DNA of 10,451 bases from Dehalococcoidia bacterium. Its GTDB lineage: Bacteria > Chloroflexota > Dehalococcoidia > Tepidiformales > Tepidiformaceae. This document shows positions 1 through 6,622 of the stretch, piece after piece; the stretch's first letter is position 1, and each line of letters starts with the position of its first letter. Made by a program: the position numbers and the translations under genes. The notes under the pieces are model-generated. The model made no database searches, was not told where the DNA came from, and saw only the letters and a list, made by a program, of their open reading frames with translations. The stretch lies in assembly GCA_023228745.1 (NCBI GenBank), contig JALOAP010000074.1:1-10451 (forward strand), read 5' to 3'.

Positions 1-1089
1 CCCCTCCGTCTCCAGTTCCTCTGCGAGGGCAATGTTCGCCGTCATCCGATAGAACCCAACGAGCATGGTCAGCCCCAGGATCGCGTCCGGCTGCATGTGT
101 TTCGCCAGCACCTCGCGGGCGTGGCGCACATCGCTTCCCGGGTGCGCCAGCGCGTCGATGAAGGCGAACATCGCTCGCTCCCGCGCGTCGTAGTGGGCGC
201 GTTCGGTCGACTGCCAGCGGTTCACGCCGGCGATCCGGTCGTCGCTCACGCCGTTTTCCCGGGCAACGCGGACATGCTGGTGCCAGACGTACTCGCTCTG
301 CGAAAGCGCTGCAGTGCGAAGGATCGCCAGTTCCCGTAACTCTAGGTCCAGGCCACTCTCGTTCCACAGCGCGTGCAGCATCTCCAGGTACGGCCCCACG
401 AGCGGCGGGTTGCGGCGCAGCGCGCGAAACAGGTTCGAGACCTTCTCCTCCCGGTCGATTCGGCCAACTGCGTCCTGGGCCTCTGCGGGCAGTGGGTGCG
501 AAGGGAACGCGGGAAGCTCCAGTTCTCCGATGTCCTCCTCCTGGAGCAATTCTCGTTGGCCTGCGGGCGCAGGCGGCGGGTTCGTCGTGGCACCACCGGC
601 AATCGGCTGCGCCGCCCGGGTTTCGGCGGCGGCGCCCGTTGTAGCCTGTTCGGTGCGAGCGCGGCCGCCCTCGCGTGGCTGGCTCACGACATGCGTGACG
701 GGCAGCCCCGAGCGCTTCCGGGCCTGGTTGATGAGGTCCAGCTTGAGCCACCGCGAAATGCCCTGCGGAAAGGTGCAGATGATCACCGCGTCGTATCCCG
801 GGCCCTCACGAAGTTCGTCGGTCAGCGCATCGATGGGCGCACGAGCTCCAACCACGTCTCGTACGACCGTACCGCCGGCCTCGGTGATCATCTTGCTCGC
901 GCGCTCGAGGTTGTCGTTCGCTACCTCCAGCGTCTCCCTGTCGTCCCACGTGAACATATGGGACACGGGCGTCGCCGGGACGACCACGCCGAATTCGGCC
1001 TGCGGGTCGTCGTGCACGCGCCGCTCGATCTCGCGACGTAATTCGGGGCTCTCGCCTGTCTGGTGGGCTACCACGAGGTATCGCGCCAT
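1..1089 (-). CDS. UspA-like / carboxymuconolactone decarboxylase family fusion protein (3' end beyond window)
   Basis: An uninterrupted frame runs from ATG at 1089 to the window edge (363 codons, no stop), so the C-terminus is missing. Residues 1-136 look like a nucleotide-binding universal-stress-type alpha/beta domain: it opens with the strand MARYLVVAHQT, has GVVVPATP near 36-43 and a later buried strand YDAVIICTFP. Residues about 137-195 are a low-complexity Ala/Thr/Pro linker. Residues about 210-363 match the AhpD-like carboxymuconolactone decarboxylase family: LRELAILRTAAL, then EYVWHQHVRVARENGVSDDRI, a helical bundle that usually forms oligomers. I see no CxxC pair, so a thiol peroxidase-reductase role like AhpD is unlikely in the visible part. 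A strong ribosome binding site (GAGGAGGG, reading the minus strand just upstream) supports this start. The substrate is unknown. The domain order is clear; the function is not. Confidence 0.8.
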   Translation of the reverse strand, partial: MARYLVVAHQTGESPELRREIERRVHDDPQAEFGVVVPATPVSHMFTWDDRETLEVANDNLERASKMITEAGGTVVRDVVGARAPIDALTDELREGPGYDAVIICTFPQGISRWLKLDLINQARKRSGLPVTHVVSQPREGGRARTEQATTGAAAETRAAQPIAGGATTNPPPAPAGQRELLQEEDIGELELPAFPSHPLPAEAQDAVGRIDREEKVSNLFRALRRNPPLVGPYLEMLHALWNESGLDLELRELAILRTAALSQSEYVWHQHVRVARENGVSDDRIAGVNRWQSTERAHYDARERAMFAFIDALAHPGSDVRHAREVLAKHMQPDAILGLTMLVGFYRMTANIALAEELETEG

Positions 1090-1219
1090 TTCGCCCTCCT
1101 CGGCGTCTGGCCGCATGGCGTAGCCCGCATTACCAGTATCGCGCCCGGGTCAACGCCTCCTCATGCGCTTTCCCGGCGGATGCAGCCCCGCGTATCCTTG
1201 CCTTGAGGCGGTAAGCGCA

Positions 1220-1579
1220 TTGGAACGTTCCACCATCACCTTCGACGAACAGGGCCTTATCCCGGCCGTTGTGCAGCACGCCGAGACCGGTGAGGTCTTG
1301 GTGCTCGCCTGGATGAACCGCGCATCGATAGAGCACACCTACCGCACGGGCCACATCACCTTTTGGAGCCGCAGCCGCGACGAGCTGTGGGAAAAGGGCG
1401 CCACGAGCGGGAACTACCTCGACCTCGTGAGCATCTCCAAGAACTGCGAAGCCAACTCCCTGCTTGTGAAGGCACTTCCCCAGGGACCTACCTGCCACAC
1501 CGGGAACGAAACCTGCTACTACCGCCCCTTCGACCCCGCCGCCGACCTCGACATCGAGGCTCCTGTTGCGGGTTCCTGA
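1220..1579 (+). CDS. hisI: Phosphoribosyl-AMP cyclohydrolase (HisI), single-domain
   Basis: HisI opens the purine ring of phosphoribosyl-AMP to give ProFAR, the third step of histidine biosynthesis, in the cytoplasm. The 119-residue product carries the family blocks in order: GLIPAVVQ (12-19), LVLAWMN (27-33), the FWSRSRDELWEKGATSGN core (48-65), and GPTCHTGNETCYY (89-101). The three expected zinc cysteines are C76, C92 and C99. The usual D-C-D-x-D metal site reads N-C-E-A-N (75-79), so the magnesium-binding acidic residues are altered. No HisE domain follows. I chose the TTG at 1220 because homology begins right after it and GAGG lies 11 nt upstream; an in-frame ATG at 1163 would add 19 residues that do not look like HisI and has no ribosome binding site. 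No other his gene is in the window. It diverges from the UspA-CMD gene. Confidence 0.9.
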   Translation: MERSTITFDEQGLIPAVVQHAETGEVLVLAWMNRASIEHTYRTGHITFWSRSRDELWEKGATSGNYLDLVSISKNCEANSLLVKALPQGPTCHTGNETCYYRPFDPAADLDIEAPVAGS

Positions 1580-1676
1580 AGCTTCGCCCCGGACCGCTCA
1601 CAAACCCTGTCGCGCGATGGCGCGTCCCCGGTGTCGGCGGCGTAGAGTAGTTCCACACGCTTCGGAGTAATCCGCA

Positions 1677-2735
1677 ATGTTCGAAGAGCTGCTCCAGTCC
1701 TGGGACGGCGAAGAGGCCGTCATCCGCTACGACGCGGCTTCGAAGTCCTGGTTCTTTATCGCGGTACACTCGACGCGGCTCGGTCCTGCCGCCGGCGGCA
1801 CGCGCATGAAGAGCTATCCATCTCCAGCAGAAGGGCTTCGCGACGCCCTTCGGCTTTCGTCGGCCATGACGCGAAAGGTCGCTGCCTGCGGGCTTCCCTA
1901 TGGCGGTGGAAAAGCCGTCATTGCCGTCCCCGAAGTGCCCACGGCTGAAGCGCGCCGCGAGCTCCTGCTGCGCTACGCCGCGATGGTTGATGCGCTTGGC
2001 GGCACCTATCACACCGCTCCCGACGTCAACACCAACGAAGCGGATATGGACATCATCAGCCAGCGGACGAAGTTCGTCTTCGGAAAGAGCGTCGCGAACG
2101 GCGGCTCCGGTAGCACCGCACCGGCCACCGCCCTCGGCGTGCTCCACGGCATCCGCGCCGCACTGGAGCACGCCTTCGGCTCCAGCGACCTCGCCTGTCG
2201 CACCGTGCTCGTGCAGGGCGTCGGCGACGTGGGCATGCGGCTGGCGGAACACCTCGCTGCTGCCGGCGCGCGCCTGCTCGTCGCCGATGTCAACCAGCAA
2301 GCGGTCGACGAGGCCTGCAGGCGGTTCGGTGCGACGGCTGTCCCCGCTGCCGAAGCGCTGGCGACGGAGTGCGATGTCTTCGCCCCGTGCGCCTTTGGCG
2401 GGGTGCTCTCGCAGGAAAGTATTCCGAAGCTGCGATGCCGCATCGTTTGCGGTTCGGCGAACAACCAGCTCCTGCGTGACGAAGATGCCGACCTCTTCGC
2501 GGCGCGGGGGATTCTCTATGCGCCAGACTACATAACCAACGCAGGAGGGGTACTGCACGGCCTCTGCATCGAAGACCTCGGCTGGACCGAAGCACAGCTC
2601 GACGAGCGGATCACTGGAATCGGGGACACGGTGCGCGAGGTGTTTCGCATCGCAAGCACCGAGGATATCTCCACCGAACGCGCTGCCGAACGGCTCGTTG
2701 CGCGCCGCCTTGGCGAGCGCATGCCAGCCGGCTGA
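1677..2735 (+). CDS. Leucine/phenylalanine/valine dehydrogenase family enzyme
   Basis: This NAD(P)-dependent enzyme family oxidatively deaminates branched-chain or aromatic amino acids to 2-oxo acids and ammonia, reversibly. The 352-residue length is usual. Visible family landmarks are LGPAAGGTRM (35-44), MTRK with K67, the glycine-rich GLPYGGGKAVI with catalytic K79, the active-site D116 in APDVNT, and a Rossmann domain starting at LVQGVGDVG (178-186) with an acidic residue D204 at the end of the second strand, which favours NAD over NADP. ITNAGGV near residue 288 is the usual C-terminal cofactor loop. The residues that would separate leucine from phenylalanine or valine specificity cannot be read safely by eye. 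GGAG lies 9 nt before the ATG. The DUF2905 gene follows after 10 nt, so the two are probably cotranscribed. Confidence 0.9.
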   Translation: MFEELLQSWDGEEAVIRYDAASKSWFFIAVHSTRLGPAAGGTRMKSYPSPAEGLRDALRLSSAMTRKVAACGLPYGGGKAVIAVPEVPTAEARRELLLRYAAMVDALGGTYHTAPDVNTNEADMDIISQRTKFVFGKSVANGGSGSTAPATALGVLHGIRAALEHAFGSSDLACRTVLVQGVGDVGMRLAEHLAAAGARLLVADVNQQAVDEACRRFGATAVPAAEALATECDVFAPCAFGGVLSQESIPKLRCRIVCGSANNQLLRDEDADLFAARGILYAPDYITNAGGVLHGLCIEDLGWTEAQLDERITGIGDTVREVFRIASTEDISTERAAERLVARRLGERMPAG

Positions 2736-2745
2736 GTGACCGGGC

Positions 2746-2967
2746 ATGGACGAACGTTCGACAGGCTTGCTCATCGTCGCCCTTGGCGGCATCGCGGTGC
2801 TCGTCGGTCTGCTTGTGATGACCGGAGCCCTCTCCTGGTTCGGTCGCCTCCCGGGCGACATTCGCTACCACTCCGACAACGTGCGTATCTACATCCCCAT
2901 CACGACGATGATCATCCTATCGGTCGTGATCAGCCTGCTGCTCTTCATTGCCCGCCGGCTGTTCTGA
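2746..2967 (+). CDS. DUF2905 family two-helix membrane protein
   Basis: The 73-residue product has two hydrophobic helices, about 8-29 and 49-70, separated by a short loop containing GRLPGDIRY, the signature of the DUF2905 family. Both ends are polar or basic (ARRLF at the end), so it is probably a small inner-membrane hairpin protein. Its function is not known in general. It starts 10 nt after the amino acid dehydrogenase stop without a clear ribosome binding site of its own, which suggests translational coupling. Its stop lies 4 bp from the stop of the convergent reductase gene. Confidence 0.85.
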   Translation: MDERSTGLLIVALGGIAVLVGLLVMTGALSWFGRLPGDIRYHSDNVRIYIPITTMIILSVVISLLLFIARRLF

Positions 2968-2971
2968 GTGC

Positions 2972-3703
2972 TCACCGCTTCGTGCGGTAACGCAGGTAGA
3001 GTTCGCTCGTCTCCTCGTTCGGGAACGCCGAAACGAGTTCCAGGTGTGGAAGCTCCTCTCGCGCGAAGGCGTGCGGACCCTCGACGGCGGTGATGGTGTC
3101 CTTTCCGCCCACGATCACCGGCCCGAGCGTCAGAAAGAATTCGTCGACCAGGCCGCCGCTCCAGAGCTGCGCGTTGACCGTCGGGCCACCTTCCACCAGG
3201 AGCACCTGCGCGCCGAGTTCGTGGCGCATGTGGCGCAACATCGCACCCATTTCGTCGCCCGCGGGGAGCACCACCGTTGGCCGGCCGGTCGCTTCGAGGT
3301 CCCGCCGGTGCGTGCCTGGCACGACGGACGACAGGTAGACGACGGCATCGAAATCGTCCGCGGTGAAGAACACGCGGTCGAGCGGCAGGTTGCCCGAGCG
3401 CGAAATCACCGCCGCGATCGGCTGGGCCGGCTTCCCGCGGTCTAACCGGATCTGCTCGAGTGCGTTTTCGCCGAGCCGTGAGGACGTCCCGCTTGCGCGC
3501 AGCGTCGATGCTCCGTTGAGCACGACATCGGCGTTCACGCGGAGTTCACGCATGAGCTGCTGGTCCGTCCTGGAGCCGATGCCCTGTTCGGTGCCTTCGA
3601 CGACGACCTTCCCGTCGGCCGACATCACCATATTCATGATCACGTACGGCCGGCCTTCGGGCGCCGGCGGAAATTGGAAGGAGGTGTAGTCGGGTCTTGG
3701 CAC
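2972..3703 (-). CDS. RibD C-terminal / dihydrofolate-reductase-fold reductase
   Basis: The 243-residue product is a stand-alone copy of the RibD C-terminal reductase domain, which shares the DHFR fold and uses NADPH. Motifs: NMVMSADGK (24-32), the LRVNADVVLNGASTLRA block (54-70), RSGNLPLD (102-109), the cofactor loop VEGGPT (170-175), and DEFFLTLGPVIVGG (187-200). No deaminase domain precedes it, unlike full RibD. It is the last gene of the minus-strand run with folP and folK, 19 nt after the methyltransferase stop. I chose GTG at 3703 because AAGGGA sits 9 nt upstream; GTG at 3709 is also possible but only 3 nt from that site. Likely roles are pyrimidine reduction in riboflavin synthesis or reduction of another pterin-like compound. 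The family is sure, the substrate is not. Confidence 0.85.
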   Translation of the reverse strand: MPRPDYTSFQFPPAPEGRPYVIMNMVMSADGKVVVEGTEQGIGSRTDQQLMRELRVNADVVLNGASTLRASGTSSRLGENALEQIRLDRGKPAQPIAAVISRSGNLPLDRVFFTADDFDAVVYLSSVVPGTHRRDLEATGRPTVVLPAGDEMGAMLRHMRHELGAQVLLVEGGPTVNAQLWSGGLVDEFFLTLGPVIVGGKDTITAVEGPHAFAREELPHLELVSAFPNEETSELYLRYRTKR

Positions 3704-3722
3704 GGTCACGATTCCCTTCGTG

Positions 3723-4619
3723 CTAGCAGCGGCCGACGCGCGCCACCACGCTGAGGATGTCTCGTGGATTCGCATAAATGCTTGCGCGGCCGAGGCGCGC
3801 CTTTTCGATGCCCCAACCGAGTCCCGCCGCGATTGGCGGTGCATAGAGCCGCAGCCGCTTGGCGAAGAAATCGAGTGACACGTCTTTGCCGATCGGTCTC
3901 GCTTCAAGCACCTCGAACCCTGCGTGGTCGAGTGCCAGGGTGATGGTCTTCCGGTCGAAGTAGTAGAGATGTTCCTCTGCCAGTTTGTAGCCCATCCAGC
4001 GCGGCCCGGTCAGGCGCGCCGCCAGGCTCCCCACATCCGGGGTCGAAAGCATGACCACTCCGCCGGGCTTCAGGAGCGTTCGCACGAGCTGGAGTTCGGC
4101 CACCGGGTCGGTGACATGTTCGATGACGTCGAACATCGTCACGGCATCGAACGAGCCCGGTGCGTAGCCAGCGTCGCGCAGGATGCCCTGCCGGGCTGGG
4201 AGGCCCAGGTGCTCGGTCGCATACTCGACGGCATGATGTGAGATGTCGATGCCCTCCGCCTGCCAGCCGCGGTGGCGCGCTGTGTCGGCGAAAAAGCCGA
4301 GCGCGCACCCCACGTCGAGCAGGCGCCCGCGTTCCTGCGTGTAGCGCTCCAGCGTGTCGAGCCGCCGCTTCGCCGTCTTCACGATGCAGTAGCGGTCCTG
4401 CTCATAGTCCTCGTAGCCGCTCTCTTCCGACCGTGAATTGCGGAAGTACGCCTCACCGTAGACCGCGTGGAGCTCCTCCGGCTCGGGAAGGCGGCGCACC
4501 GAAACAAGATCGCAGTAGGCGCACCGCCAAAGGTGCGCGAGCCGTGGCGAGGAGAGCGCGATGTAGGTTGTCTGGCTGCAGAGCGGACAGGGTCGTTGGT
4601 CGCGAAATCGCTCGGGCAT
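3723..4619 (-). CDS. Class I SAM-dependent methyltransferase with N-terminal zinc ribbon
   Basis: The 298-residue product starts with a probable zinc ribbon made of two CxxC pairs (C11/C14 and C33/C36), followed by a Rossmann methyltransferase: motif I LLDVGCALGFF (100-110), the acidic end of strand 2 in GIDIS (D125), and FDVIEHVTDP (163-172), then KPGGVVMLSTPDVGS. This combination is common in methyltransferases of surface-polysaccharide or secondary-metabolite pathways, but no sugar genes are nearby. It lies between folK and the RibD-like reductase. There is no ribosome binding site before the ATG; a TACCCT hexamer ends 6 nt upstream and may be its own leaderless promoter. Class is confident, acceptor unknown. 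Confidence 0.87.
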   Translation of the reverse strand: MPERFRDQRPCPLCSQTTYIALSSPRLAHLWRCAYCDLVSVRRLPEPEELHAVYGEAYFRNSRSEESGYEDYEQDRYCIVKTAKRRLDTLERYTQERGRLLDVGCALGFFADTARHRGWQAEGIDISHHAVEYATEHLGLPARQGILRDAGYAPGSFDAVTMFDVIEHVTDPVAELQLVRTLLKPGGVVMLSTPDVGSLAARLTGPRWMGYKLAEEHLYYFDRKTITLALDHAGFEVLEARPIGKDVSLDFFAKRLRLYAPPIAAGLGWGIEKARLGRASIYANPRDILSVVARVGRC

Positions 4620-4625
4620 GACGTA

Positions 4626-4631
4626 AGGGTA
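4626..4631 (-). promoter_or_regulatory. Candidate -10 box of a leaderless promoter (methyltransferase gene)
   Basis: Reading the minus strand, TACCCT fits TANNNT and ends 6 nt before the ATG at 4619. No purine-rich ribosome binding site is present and no good -35 is visible. The 72-nt gap after folK leaves room for an internal promoter. The hexamer alone is weak evidence; it gains weight from two similar cases at 7303 and 7845. Confidence 0.4.
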
Positions 4632-4691
4632 GCAGCGTCCTTCGTTTGGATGGCATCACACCACCCGTTTGGAGCTGCCGGGCGTGGCGCG

Positions 4692-5183
4692 CTACGCGGG
4701 CAGCAGGCGCTCACCCGTGCGACGGACACCCTCGCCGTCCGTCGCAGCCAGGAGACCGAGTGCCGTCTCCCGGAGGACGGGAAGTTCGCCGGGCCAGGCC
4801 TCCGCTAGCGGCGCGAGCACGAACGCCCGCTCCGCGATGCGGGGGTGGGGCACGCTCAGGTCGGGGCTTTCGACTCGCTCCTCACCAAAAAGAAGCAGAT
4901 CCAGGTCGATCGGGCGGGGTCCCCAGTGGCGTTCGGCCCGGCGGCCCAATGCCGTTTCGATCTCCTTGAGTACCCGGAGCAATGGATGTGGGTCGAGGTT
5001 CGTGTCGGCGCGGATGACAGCGTTCAGGAAGGCCGGCTGATCGGCCGGCATGGGCGCTGTCTCCCAAACGGATGACGCCGCCAACGGCTGGACGCCGTGC
5101 TCGTCGAGAAGGCGGATCGCAGCACGGAGGTTCGCGGCGCGGTCGCCCAGGTTCGAGCCGAGCGCGATCGCCACGAGCGTCAC
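4692..5183 (-). CDS. folK: 2-amino-4-hydroxy-6-hydroxymethyldihydropteridine diphosphokinase (HPPK)
   Basis: FolK transfers diphosphate from ATP to 6-hydroxymethyl-7,8-dihydropterin, giving the substrate of FolP. The 163-residue product has the typical HPPK blocks: ALGSNLGDR (7-15), VWETAPM then PAFLNAV (39-56), and WGPRPIDLDLLLFG (87-100), in which D93 and D95 are the magnesium ligands, followed by VPHPRI. It starts with GTG, and its first four bases GTGA contain the folP stop codon, a 4-bp overlap typical of translational coupling. GAGG lies 9 nt upstream. With folP it supplies two adjacent steps of folate synthesis; folB, folE and folC are not in the window. Confidence 0.95.
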   Translation of the reverse strand: MTLVAIALGSNLGDRAANLRAAIRLLDEHGVQPLAASSVWETAPMPADQPAFLNAVIRADTNLDPHPLLRVLKEIETALGRRAERHWGPRPIDLDLLLFGEERVESPDLSVPHPRIAERAFVLAPLAEAWPGELPVLRETALGLLAATDGEGVRRTGERLLPA

Positions 5184-5968
5184 GGCTCTTGCCCTCGGGC
5201 AGGTGGCCAGTTCGCCCGGACGATGGCATCGGCGACGCGTGCCACGCGCACCATCTCCCGAACGTCATGCACTCGCACGATGTCGGCTCCCTTGGCGATC
5301 GCAAGCGCTACGACCGCCGCCGTCCCTTCGAGGCGTTCGTTCACCGGTACGTCGAGCACTGTCCCGATGGTTGACTTCCTGGATGGCCCCACGAGGAGCG
5401 GCAGTTGGAGCGCCCAGAGCTCGGGAAGGCGGCGTACCATCTCCAGGTTCTGCTGTTCGCTCCACCCGAAGCCGAACCCGGGGTCCAGGATGATGCGCTC
5501 TCGCGGAACGCCGGCTGCGTCCGCGAGGGAGAGGCTTGCCTCAAACCCGGTGCGGATGTCCCCGGCCACGTCGTGGTGCTTGCGGCCGCGCTGATTGTGC
5601 ATCGCTACCAACGGCGCTCCCGCTCTCGCGACGACGTTCGCCATCTCCTTGTCGTGCCGAAGCCCCCAGATGTCGTTCACCAGGCCTGCACCAGCTTGGA
5701 TGGCGGCCTCCGCCACCTGCGCGTGGTAGGTATCGACCGAGATTGGAAGGGTGGTCGCTGCTCGTACCGCCTCCAGCGCGGGCAGGAGCCGCCCCAGTTC
5801 CTCCTTTGGGTCGAGTCCGGGAGCGCCAGGACGGCTCGATTCGGCGCCAAGGTCGATGATATCCGCCCCCTCAGCTTCGAAGCGTCGCGCCCGCTCCGCG
5901 GCCGAGCCCGGGTCATCCCCCAGGCCGTCGCCGCTAAACGAGTCCGGGGTCACGTTGACGATACCCAT
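5180..5968 (-). CDS. folP: Dihydropteroate synthase (DHPS)
   Basis: FolP condenses p-aminobenzoate with the pterin diphosphate made by FolK. Numbered from the ATG at 5968 (262 residues), the TIM-barrel landmarks are GIVNVTPDSFSGDG (2-15), DLGAESSRPGA, ISVDTYHA, VNDIWGL, DPGFGFGW, GPSRKSTIG and the closing RVHDV. The usual GFGK is GFGW here, which I associate with Chloroflexota-type enzymes. The start is unclear: this ATG is the methionine of the first core strand, has no ribosome binding site, and would remove the short leading strand. Conserved-looking sequence (LEVRGRRFEWGARTYV) extends upstream in frame, with no ATG, GTG or TTG before the stop codon of the preceding gene; a CTG at 6016 is a possible start. 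The enzyme identity is secure; the N-terminus is not. Confidence 0.92.
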   Translation of the reverse strand: MGIVNVTPDSFSGDGLGDDPGSAAERARRFEAEGADIIDLGAESSRPGAPGLDPKEELGRLLPALEAVRAATTLPISVDTYHAQVAEAAIQAGAGLVNDIWGLRHDKEMANVVARAGAPLVAMHNQRGRKHHDVAGDIRTGFEASLSLADAAGVPRERIILDPGFGFGWSEQQNLEMVRRLPELWALQLPLLVGPSRKSTIGTVLDVPVNERLEGTAAVVALAIAKGADIVRVHDVREMVRVARVADAIVRANWPPARGQEP

Positions 5969-6079
5969 GACGTAGGTCCGGGCGCCCCATTCGAAACGGC
6001 GACCGCGTACTTCCAGGGCCGGAGCGAGGTAGGAGCGACGAAGGGGGGCGGTTGCGGCGTCTATCGTGTCAGCCTGTGA

Positions 6080-6499
6080 TCAGTCGATGAGTTCGTACTG
6101 CTGTTCGCTGCGGTCTCCGTCCTCGATATACCACACGCGGACAACCGGGTTGTCTCGATCTGCAACGCCGATGACGAAGTGGACGAATGGCGGCCCGAAG
6201 AGGGGGCCCATCTGGCGGATATCCGTGGGACTCGGGATTGGCTCACTACCGGTATGCGAGTGGTAGAACCCGACCATCTCGTGGCCGTCGGCATCGAATC
6301 CGCGCTCGATCTTCGCGGTTTCCAGCGGGTCGATACGGAATCGGTAGGGGCTTGCCTCGACGTTCTTTGCGCGGCGCACCACGTGCACCGTGCCGTCGGA
6401 GCCACCAAGGATGCCGCAGCACTCCACCGGTGCGTCTTCGAGCGCGTGCGCAATCATGGCGTCGATGTGCTCACGCCGCAGTCGAATCGCAATCCCCAT
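6080..6499 (-). CDS. JAMM/MPN (JAB, M67) zinc metallopeptidase-like protein
   Basis: The 139-residue product is a single JAB domain. It has the full JAMM zinc site: catalytic E26 in the PVECCGIL segment and the HxH-x7-SxxD motif with H80, H82, S90 and D93 (HSHTGSEPIPSPTD). Bacterial members cleave a C-terminal residue or peptide from ubiquitin-like sulfur carriers such as CysO (Mec+) or act in related isopeptide cleavage. No ubiquitin-like partner or cysteine synthase is in the window. The ribosome binding site GGAGG with good spacing supports the ATG at 6499. It heads the run of minus-strand genes leading into folP, and its frame is the same as that of folP, separated by one TGA. Confidence 0.88.
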   Translation of the reverse strand: MGIAIRLRREHIDAMIAHALEDAPVECCGILGGSDGTVHVVRRAKNVEASPYRFRIDPLETAKIERGFDADGHEMVGFYHSHTGSEPIPSPTDIRQMGPLFGPPFVHFVIGVADRDNPVVRVWYIEDGDRSEQQYELID

Positions 6500-6529
6500 G
6501 CCTTCCCTCCGTCCCAGTAGACGAAAGTC

Positions 6530-6535
6530 ATTCTA
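6530..6535 (-). promoter_or_regulatory. Candidate -10 box for the JAB-folP-folK run
   Basis: On the minus strand TAGAAT (5 of 6 matches to TATAAT) lies about 30 nt before the JAB ATG, leaving room for a short leader that includes the GGAGG ribosome binding site. No clear TTGACA-like -35 is found at the expected distance. Confidence 0.4.
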
Positions 6536-6574
6536 GTCGCGAACGCGCGAAGGGACGAAGGTTCGGGCAGCAAC

Positions 6575-6600
6575 GAAAAGCCCCCGGCTGGCCGGGGGCT
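6575..6600 (-). terminator. Rho-independent terminator after the small secreted protein gene
   Basis: A perfect 10-bp inverted repeat (AGCCCCCGGC / GCCGGGGGCT, 6579-6588 and 6591-6600) forms a GC-rich hairpin. On the minus strand it is followed by CTTTTCG. It sits about 22 nt beyond the stop of the minus-strand gene at 6623 and separates it from the JAB gene. Confidence 0.85.
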
Positions 6601-6622
6601 GTGAAGAGCGATTTTCTTGGAA

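Noticed and set aside
314..1123. Long open frame on the plus strand opposite the UspA-CMD gene
   Set aside because: Its product is Ser/Arg-rich with no family character, while the minus strand encodes two recognisable domains with a strong ribosome binding site. Open antisense frames are common in GC-rich coding DNA.
1163..1219. ATG at 1163 as the hisI start
   Set aside because: It has no ribosome binding site and adds residues unlike HisI; TTG at 1220 with GAGG upstream fits better, though the longer form is not excluded.
1488..2861. Long open frame of 457 codons on the minus strand opposite the amino acid dehydrogenase
   Set aside because: The plus strand carries a complete dehydrogenase with catalytic residues; the antisense product is Arg/Gly-rich and has no motif.
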